Positions 1-5,681 of a stretch of 5,681 nucleotides of DNA are shown piece by piece. Every line of letters starts with the position of its first letter. Position 1 is the stretch's first letter. The DNA comes from Clostridiaceae bacterium (lineage in GTDB: Bacteria > Bacillota > Clostridia > Saccharofermentanales > DTU023), in contig JAAZGN010000028.1 of assembly GCA_012511185.1 (NCBI GenBank), positions 1 to 5,681 on the forward strand. The letters run 5' to 3'. The position numbers and the translations under genes are program-made. Below the pieces are notes generated by a model, which did not search any database, was not told the origin of the DNA, and saw only the letters and a program-made list of their open reading frames with translations.

Positions 1-1863
<1,863 letters not shown>

Positions 1864-1870
1864 ATCAATA

Positions 1871-1876
1871 CACCCT
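1871..1876 (-). promoter_or_regulatory. Ribosome binding site of secA
   Basis: On the minus strand AGGGTG stands 7 nt before the secA ATG, a normal Shine-Dalgarno spacing that fixes the start at 1863. The 52-bp gap (1864-1915) is AT-rich and holds a TAAAAT at 1913-1908 that could be a -10 box. I find no good -35 partner at 16-18 bp, so a dedicated secA promoter here is possible but not supported. Confidence 0.6.
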
Positions 1877-1915
1877 GAACCAGTTCATACAATGCTTATC
1901 TTACTCTATTTTAGG

Positions 1916-2905
1916 TTAAGGTGCGTCTGACAGCCAGTCAGACTGCTGATAGGCGTGGCTGGTGCCGTATTCTCGGATATCGAGGGTAACGTCTGCCAAT
2001 TGTGCCTGCCGGATCCATTGACGCAGGAGCTGCGGCGTCTTCCAGACAATTTGATTGTCTGGTATGACCAGGATCAGTCTTCTCGACATGACCTGGCCTG
2101 GTGCAGGCCCTTCCCCTCCGATACCTTCGAAAGCCGCCAGACTGTCAACAAGCTGGTTGATGCGGCGATCCGCCGCAGCAGGTGAAGACCAGCTGGGTGC
2201 TGTGAGATCCATGCTTTTGATCGAGACCGCTTCAAACCCGTTCCAGCAGGCGATGACCGGGTAGAAGTGCGGCAGATGGCCGCCAAAGATTCTTCTGAAG
2301 GTCTGGCCCCGTTCGAAATTGGTAAGTTCCCAGATCCCGTCCCTCTCACTGTCGTCCCCTCCCCCCGCCTGTTCAGCCTGAAAGGTGTTCCATACGGGAA
2401 CCCGTGACTTGATCTCGGTCCATTCCCTGGTTAATAGTGTTGTCTGTTCAAAGGAAAGACAAAGCCAGATGGTTTGCCGGTCATTGTCGAAATCGACGGC
2501 CAGCCGCCTGGCACCTGCCGGCGGCTTCCTTCCCTGGCTGTGAGCCGTCGCCTGTGCCCACCGGTCCAGACGCTGGAGGATAAATGGTGATGCCAGGACG
2601 GTCGCAGCGACATCGGACAAGCCGTCCAGCGCCAGATCCGCCAGGGTCTCATCCGGAATAATCTCCTTGATCCGGGAGACCGGATCGGCAAAGCTTTCAA
2701 ACAGATCCGCCAAAGGCAGTAGCAGTGCGATTTCACGGGATGTTTGATCGAGGGCATGTGAAAGGATCATGGCATCCTGCACGCCGTGGATGGCCCCTAA
2801 GAAAAACAATACGATGACAAGAACGAAAGGAAAGACCAGGGCAGCCTCCAGCGACAGCATGCCGTGCATGCCAAGATTCCGGATCTTCTTACCCTTTGCC
2901 TTCAT
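1916..2905 (-). CDS. TadE-like pseudopilin with C-terminal CdiA-CT/endonuclease-toxin-like domain
   Basis: A 329-residue protein with two parts. Residues 1-40 are a class III (type IV pilin-like) signal: a basic leader rich in Lys/Arg, then G15, then MLSLE with Glu at +5 of the predicted mature protein, then a hydrophobic helix (about 21-39). This is the TadE-like pattern, placing the rest outside the membrane after prepilin-peptidase cleavage. Residues 41-180 are a typical low-complexity TadE-like body. From about 190 to 313 the pattern changes: IWELTNFERG, then LPHFYPVI, then AVSIKSMDLTAPSW, a helix around 245-262, RRLILVIP (275-282) and VTLDIREYG. From memory this order matches the tRNase/nuclease domain at the end of CDI-type and related polymorphic toxins. 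The expected acidic residues appear replaced (Arg204, Ala219), while Lys230 remains, so nuclease activity is doubtful. The start ATG overlaps the upstream stop (ATGA) and lacks a Shine-Dalgarno site, pointing to translational coupling. TadE-like assignment is firm; the toxin-like domain is inference. Confidence 0.85.
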   Translation of the reverse strand: MKAKGKKIRNLGMHGMLSLEAALVFPFVLVIVLFFLGAIHGVQDAMILSHALDQTSREIALLLPLADLFESFADPVSRIKEIIPDETLADLALDGLSDVAATVLASPFILQRLDRWAQATAHSQGRKPPAGARRLAVDFDNDRQTIWLCLSFEQTTLLTREWTEIKSRVPVWNTFQAEQAGGGDDSERDGIWELTNFERGQTFRRIFGGHLPHFYPVIACWNGFEAVSIKSMDLTAPSWSSPAAADRRINQLVDSLAAFEGIGGEGPAPGQVMSRRLILVIPDNQIVWKTPQLLRQWIRQAQLADVTLDIREYGTSHAYQQSDWLSDAP

Positions 2906-4296
2906 GGCAGTGCCGGTACATAGTCACGCGGCAAATAGGAAGCGGCATGCGTCACACTCACATCCGCCCAGGAACCGCAGCAAGAGACTTCTGTATAGTG
3001 AGGACCTGTAACGACACGCCCGATGACTGGCGCAACCCGTTCCGCAATGACATCAGGCGGTTGTAGAACGATCAGAAGCCGCAAATAGTCACGGTAGCGC
3101 ATGGGTACATTTAGAGAGCTTGCCCCGGGCCACAGATTGACTTCTTGGCCCCTTTGCAACTCAAAGGTGTCCTTTGCCACCTGGCCCAGGACGGCTGAGG
3201 CAATCAGCACCCACATAACCACTTCGGGGGGCAGGACTACCTCCCCTAAAGTGATGGCGGCAACAGCAGAGACGACAACCCCGGCGGCAATTTCAAAACC
3301 GGCAAGCTGCGCCTCGTCGGTCAGCACATGAAGAAGCCGCATGACAAAACGGATTGTTCCGATAAAAAGGGTCATCGCATAGGAGCCCCTTCCCCCCTCA
3401 AAGCCTGTCGCGATCTCCTCCGCTTCTTGATCCCGTAGGGATGAAAACGAGGAAATGACCCGGCCGTCCGGTGTCCTGGCAATGGCTCTCACCCCATTGC
3501 GGACGACGTAGGGAACGTCATTCTTGAAGTAGGAAAGGGTGTATTCCGCCAATATAATTCGATCCAAAAACCCTTCCGGGGCAACCAGGAGAGCATAGTC
3601 GACGAATGTTCCCAGCCGGTCAATCCCGCTGTTATCGAAAGGGTCGTAACTGAAAATTTCCATGCTTCCGTCCTGCGAGGGGATCAGGGCGGGAGCCAGG
3701 TTGGATAGTCCCTGCTGGTAGGCAGCACGCAACTCATCGTTCATATAGTCGTTGTACTCTTCGAACCAATCCGCTTCTGTTTGATGACTCAAAACAGGGT
3801 CGGCTGACTCATAGCCGCTGTTTGCTGCACCGGGGATCAGCTTATTCAAGTCGGAGACTGGTATCTCCTGCTTCAGGGCCCTGATCTGTCCGAATTTATC
3901 GACCGCATCCGTGATCAGGGAGGTCACTGACCGCAGTGTCATATGACGTGCGATTCCTTCCTTGGTAATGGAGGGGTCGCTCAGAGGCCCCTTGGGTGTA
4001 AAATGGTAGCCGGCACTGCTGTCGGGGCCGATCAAAGAGGAACACGCGCGCTCTGCCGACAGGCAGTCGTAAGCAAAAAGGCCGAATTGCCGGTAAAGAT
4101 CACGATCGTAAAGGGCGAGAATCGATTCCGCAGTCAGTGCGGTCCCTCTGGCAAGGTCGACCTCTGCCCGGGTTCGCCGGCTATGAAGAAGGATGCTGTG
4201 GAACAAGATCAGGACAACTGGCAGCACCAGGCACAAAGCTAAGCTGATCGACCCGCCGAATTTCAATAAAGAGGGATGTATCCCGGGGCCCGGCAT
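2902..4296 (-). CDS. DUF5702-like Tad-associated membrane protein
   Basis: A 464-residue protein resembling DUF5702, a family found beside TadE-like genes in Clostridia whose function is not established. Residues 12-37 form an N-terminal membrane helix introduced by KFGGSIS, similar to the GSIT-type start of pseudopilin-like Tad proteins but without a Glu at +5. This is followed by a predicted coiled or helical stretch with Arg/Glu (39-60) and the typical YDRDLYRQFGLFAYD (63-77). The middle (80-290) would be exposed; RIILAEYTLSYFKN (246-259) fits the family. Two hydrophobic segments (about 333-356 and 354-374) lie near the C-terminus, followed by MRYRDYLRLLIVL (399-411), another family hallmark. 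A Cys pair (439-440) and two further Cys (78, 85) could form disulfides. It starts within the stop of the upstream gene (TGATG, 1-bp overlap) and ends in an ATGA overlap with the next TadE-like gene, so the three products are probably made in concert. Confidence 0.8.
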   Translation of the reverse strand: MPGPGIHPSLLKFGGSISLALCLVLPVVLILFHSILLHSRRTRAEVDLARGTALTAESILALYDRDLYRQFGLFAYDCLSAERACSSLIGPDSSAGYHFTPKGPLSDPSITKEGIARHMTLRSVTSLITDAVDKFGQIRALKQEIPVSDLNKLIPGAANSGYESADPVLSHQTEADWFEEYNDYMNDELRAAYQQGLSNLAPALIPSQDGSMEIFSYDPFDNSGIDRLGTFVDYALLVAPEGFLDRIILAEYTLSYFKNDVPYVVRNGVRAIARTPDGRVISSFSSLRDQEAEEIATGFEGGRGSYAMTLFIGTIRFVMRLLHVLTDEAQLAGFEIAAGVVVSAVAAITLGEVVLPPEVVMWVLIASAVLGQVAKDTFELQRGQEVNLWPGASSLNVPMRYRDYLRLLIVLQPPDVIAERVAPVIGRVVTGPHYTEVSCCGSWADVSVTHAASYLPRDYVPALP

Positions 4297-4595
4297 CAGG
4301 GAGGATCTCCTCCCTCCCCGGCTATCTTGACAAGCCCGGCCAGGTCTTTTACAAAAGAAAGCATTTCAACCACCTTCTGAGGACATGTTTCAACAGCAGG
4401 GATCCAGGCTCCAACTCTTTCAATTTGGTAGTGCCGGCATGTTGACCCGCAGTCCTTCGTCCGCAAGGCAGCATAGGCTGAAATTGCCCCCGTTGTCTTG
4501 ACTCCTGCCGCGACAGGCCCTGCCAGGCCGGTCAAATGTGCCAGGATTGAAAGACAGCATGGAACAGCTACCAAGGCTTCAAGTGAAAATCCCAT
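4296..4595 (-). CDS. Small TadE-like pseudopilin
   Basis: A 99-residue protein whose first 30 residues resemble the mature start of TadE-like pilins: GFSLEALVAVP followed by a hydrophobic helix (about 5-30). It would sit in the membrane as a minor pilin or Tad assembly component. Unusually, it has almost no leader: only Met-Gly precede FSLE, and an in-frame TAG at 4616-4614 rules out a longer start in this frame. A run of four G (4607-4604), 8 nt from the ATG, is a good Shine-Dalgarno site and supports the start at 4595. The downstream part has three Cys (49, 53, 71), with KDCGSTC suggesting a disulfide loop, and Cys13-Cys14 lie inside the helix. Its last codons encode GEGGDPP and contain the hairpin covering the next gene's ribosome binding site. 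It opens the pilin cassette right after the terminator of the preceding unit. Real gene likely; TadE-like by N-terminus and context only. Confidence 0.72.
   Translation of the reverse strand: MGFSLEALVAVPCCLSILAHLTGLAGPVAAGVKTTGAISAYAALRTKDCGSTCRHYQIERVGAWIPAVETCPQKVVEMLSFVKDLAGLVKIAGEGGDPP
4299..4314 (-). promoter_or_regulatory. Hairpin enclosing the Shine-Dalgarno site of the DUF5702-like gene
   Basis: The mRNA reads GGGAGG-AGAT-CCTCCC here, a perfect 6-bp GC-rich stem with a 4-nt loop. The 5' arm contains the GGAGG Shine-Dalgarno core, about 11 nt before the ATG at 4296; a second overlapping GGGGAGG lies just upstream (4319-4313). The hairpin lies in the last codons of the upstream small pilin gene, whose stop overlaps the start (TGATG). 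Ribosomes finishing the upstream gene would open the stem, which is the usual arrangement for obligate translational coupling. Structure is seen in sequence; the regulatory effect is inferred. Confidence 0.55.
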
Positions 4596-4603
4596 CTTTT
4601 TTT

Positions 4604-4607
4604 CCCC
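4604..4607 (-). promoter_or_regulatory. Ribosome binding site of the small TadE-like gene
   Basis: AAAGGGGAAAAAAAG precedes the ATG at 4595. The GGGG core, with 8 nt to the start codon, is the only purine-rich Shine-Dalgarno candidate in this leader and decides the start. No convincing -35/-10 pair is visible between the terminator and this site, so the promoter of the cassette is not identified. Confidence 0.55.
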
Positions 4608-4634
4608 TTTGCGCTATCATGGCGCGGCCGGATC

Positions 4635-4667
4635 AAAAAAATACGGCCTGCTTCTGACGCAGGCCGT
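4635..4667 (-). terminator. Rho-independent terminator after the hydrolase gene
   Basis: On the minus strand ACGGCCTGC, a 7-nt loop (GTCAGAA) and GCAGGCCGT form a perfect 9-bp stem (4667-4643). A single A and then seven T (4641-4635) follow. It lies 40 bp after the stop codon of the metallo-hydrolase and 40 bp before the first pilin gene, so it should separate the two transcription units, with some read-through possible. Confidence 0.9.
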
Positions 4668-4706
4668 CCCACATTGTCTTTTTGTCCCCGTCAGAAGGAA
4701 TAGGGA

Positions 4707-5381
4707 TCAGCTGGAAAAACCGCTTGCCTGAAGAAAGCGGCAAGCTTGGGAAGCAGTCGTGATACCGCCATGCCCGGGGCAGACGGGAAGGCCGGCGGGC
4801 AGGTCTTTCAGCAGGCGGTATAAACTCTCCAGCGAAAGGCGCATCAACCGGTCGTCTCCGGTTACGAAGTCTGTACGGCCCCAGCCGCAGTCAAACAAGG
4901 TATCCCCCGTGAGAAGGGCAAGGGGGGCCATCCGGTTACCATCTTGTTTTTTGATCAAAAAACAGGACGAACCCATGGTATGGCCGGGTGTATGGATGAC
5001 ATCCATACGAAAGTCGTCGTTAAGGGTAAGCTCCTCGCCGCCTTGGAGCGCTCGGTCGGGATGGCAAAAGGTTTCGGGGCGTCCAAAGAATACAGACGCA
5101 TTTGCCAGGGTATCTTCCAGCATTGGAATATCCCCGGTGTGCATAATAAAGGGCCTGGCAGGCATTTCTTCCTTCCAGGCATTGACGGCGCTGATGTGGT
5201 CGTAATGCGCGTGTGTCGCGTAGATGGTCTTGACAGCCGCAACATCCGGAACCATGTCGGGAGCAAGGGAGGGATCGAAAACAATGGACTGATCTGCAAG
5301 AGCCAGCAGATAAACATTGCAGCGCCGGAATCTTTCAGGGAAACAGGACAACTCTTTGGTTATTTTCTCACATTTCATCAT
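4707..5381 (-). CDS. MBL-fold metallo-hydrolase, YcbL/glyoxalase II-like
   Basis: A complete 224-residue cytosolic metallo-beta-lactamase-fold hydrolase. All metal-binding motifs are present: THAHYDH (56-62) with His57, His59, Asp61 and His62; PGHT (132-135) with His134; GDTLF (159-163) with Asp160 as the bridging ligand; and PGHG (202-205) with His204. The stretch GWGRTDFVTGD after GDTLF is typical of YcbL-type and glyoxalase II-like (hydroxyacylglutathione hydrolase-like) members, which hydrolyse thioesters using a Zn/Fe binuclear centre. The length fits the short YcbL-like group that lacks the extra glutathione-binding C-terminal domain of classical GloB. The true substrate cannot be read from sequence. 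The ATG at 5381 overlaps the stop of the upstream MGS-like gene (ATGA) and has no near Shine-Dalgarno site, so it is probably translated by coupling; a second ATG follows directly. The pairing with an MGS-fold protein hints at methylglyoxal or lactoyl-thioester metabolism, but that is inference. Confidence 0.92.
   Translation of the reverse strand: MMKCEKITKELSCFPERFRRCNVYLLALADQSIVFDPSLAPDMVPDVAAVKTIYATHAHYDHISAVNAWKEEMPARPFIMHTGDIPMLEDTLANASVFFGRPETFCHPDRALQGGEELTLNDDFRMDVIHTPGHTMGSSCFLIKKQDGNRMAPLALLTGDTLFDCGWGRTDFVTGDDRLMRLSLESLYRLLKDLPAGLPVCPGHGGITTASQACRFLQASGFSS
4715..4740 (-). terminator. Possible second terminator inside the end of the hydrolase gene
   Basis: On the minus strand CCGCTT, a 9-nt loop and AAGCGG (4740-4720) are followed immediately by five T (4719-4715). 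An overlapping alternative stem, GCTTGCC/GGCAAGC (4745-4739 with 4728-4722), is also perfect. It lies within the last 11 codons, where translating ribosomes would normally disrupt it, so it is weaker than the terminator 50 bp downstream and may be a chance result of codon choice. Confidence 0.3.
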
Positions 5382-5681
5382 GAACGCAATAATTCACGCC
5401 AGTCAAGGTCTCCCCGATTGATGGCATGCACGAGAATCTCTGCCGTTGCCGTATTGGTTGCAAAAGGGATGCTGTGTACGTCGCATGCAGGAAAGAGACG
5501 CTGCTGGGATTCGGAGGGTGTTTGAACCGGATCGCGCAAACAGAGCACGGCATCGATTTCGTTGTAGAGAGCCAGCGAAGCGAGACGGCTGTAGATGTTG
5601 TCAATATCGGATGAATAAGTTTCCGGCTGGAGCGATGTCGCTTCTTTGATAAGGCGCGCTGTACTGAGCGGAGATATGAGA
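5378..5681 (-). CDS. Methylglyoxal-synthase-fold protein, divergent (5' end outside window)
   Basis: The last 100 residues of a protein that enters from beyond the window; the first whole codon is at 5680 and the stop is TGA at 5380-5378. Methylglyoxal synthase turns dihydroxyacetone phosphate into methylglyoxal and is about 130-150 residues long. Family features visible are IDAVLCLRDP (42-51 of the visible part), CDVHSIPFATNTATAE (66-81) and the clostridial-type ending RGDLDWRELL (89-98). However, where active enzymes have the GPxGGDQQ segment with the catalytic Asp (Asp71 in E. coli), this protein has SSDIDNIYSRLAS. The phosphate-binding TGTTG-like turn appears as SPLSTAR, and the PHDPD segment (His98 and Asp101 in E. 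coli) appears as TPSESQQ. The fold call is good, but synthase activity is unlikely, so I give no mgsA symbol. It could be a sensor or regulatory MGS-like domain. It overlaps the hydrolase gene by 4 bp and is surely co-transcribed with it. Confidence 0.78.
   Translation of the reverse strand, partial: LISPLSTARLIKEATSLQPETYSSDIDNIYSRLASLALYNEIDAVLCLRDPVQTPSESQQRLFPACDVHSIPFATNTATAEILVHAINRGDLDWRELLRS

Noticed and set aside
1924..1943. Short inverted repeat CTGAC-AGCCA-GTCAG near the end of the second TadE-like gene
   Set aside because: Only 5 bp of stem, inside coding sequence and without a T run, so not a terminator before secA.
4611..4625. GCGC/GCGC inverted repeat just before the small pilin gene as a possible operator
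   Set aside because: Four base pairs in a GC-rich stretch is expected by chance.
4633..4674. Minus-strand mini-ORF of 13 codons (starts MWDGLRQKQ) spanning the terminator, like an attenuator leader peptide
   Set aside because: No run of regulatory codons, no alternative antiterminator stem found, and the downstream genes are not biosynthetic; most likely chance.
5368..5604. Minus-strand open frame of 78 codons at the right end
   Set aside because: It is out of frame with the MGS-like coding region, which has recognisable family motifs in the other frame.

Overview
The window (about 55% GC by eye) reads as chromosome from an anaerobic Gram-positive bacterium of the Clostridia type. This rests on three things: the SecA sequence resembles clostridial SecA1, a DUF5702-like protein is present (a family I know mainly from Clostridia and relatives), and purine-rich Shine-Dalgarno sites occur. 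This placement is inferred from recalled family patterns, not from a search. All five genes plus the cut-off sixth lie on the minus strand, so the biological order runs from high to low coordinates.

Reading in the direction of transcription: (1) 5681-5378 is the C-terminal part of a methylglyoxal-synthase-fold protein that lacks the catalytic signature of the enzyme. (2) It overlaps by 4 bp a complete YcbL/glyoxalase-II-like metallo-beta-lactamase-fold hydrolase (5381-4707). (3) A strong intrinsic terminator follows (4667-4635). (4) A three-gene pseudopilin cassette comes next: a 99-residue TadE-like protein (4595-4296), a 464-residue DUF5702-like Tad-associated protein (4296-2902) and a 329-residue TadE-like protein (2905-1916). 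These genes overlap by 1 and 4 bp and look translationally coupled. (5) After a 52-bp gap with no terminator lies secA (1863 to beyond position 1), of which 621 residues are visible.

The first two genes form one unit, possibly related to methylglyoxal or thioester metabolism or regulation. The pilin cassette would encode membrane-anchored minor pilins or assembly proteins of a Tad-type (type IVc) pilus. No TadA ATPase, TadB/C platform or prepilin peptidase is visible, so the motor must be elsewhere. SecA may be partly co-transcribed with the cassette.

The most notable observation is the last pilin-like gene. Its C-terminal third resembles the nuclease domain of polymorphic (CdiA-CT-like) toxins, yet the acidic residues expected at two active-site positions are replaced and no immunity gene follows. 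This suggests a toxin fold reused on a pilus-type protein. Further points of interest are a hairpin that would hide the ribosome binding site of the DUF5702 gene, and an A7 run in front of the first pilin gene that is one base away from extending it into a classical basic leader.
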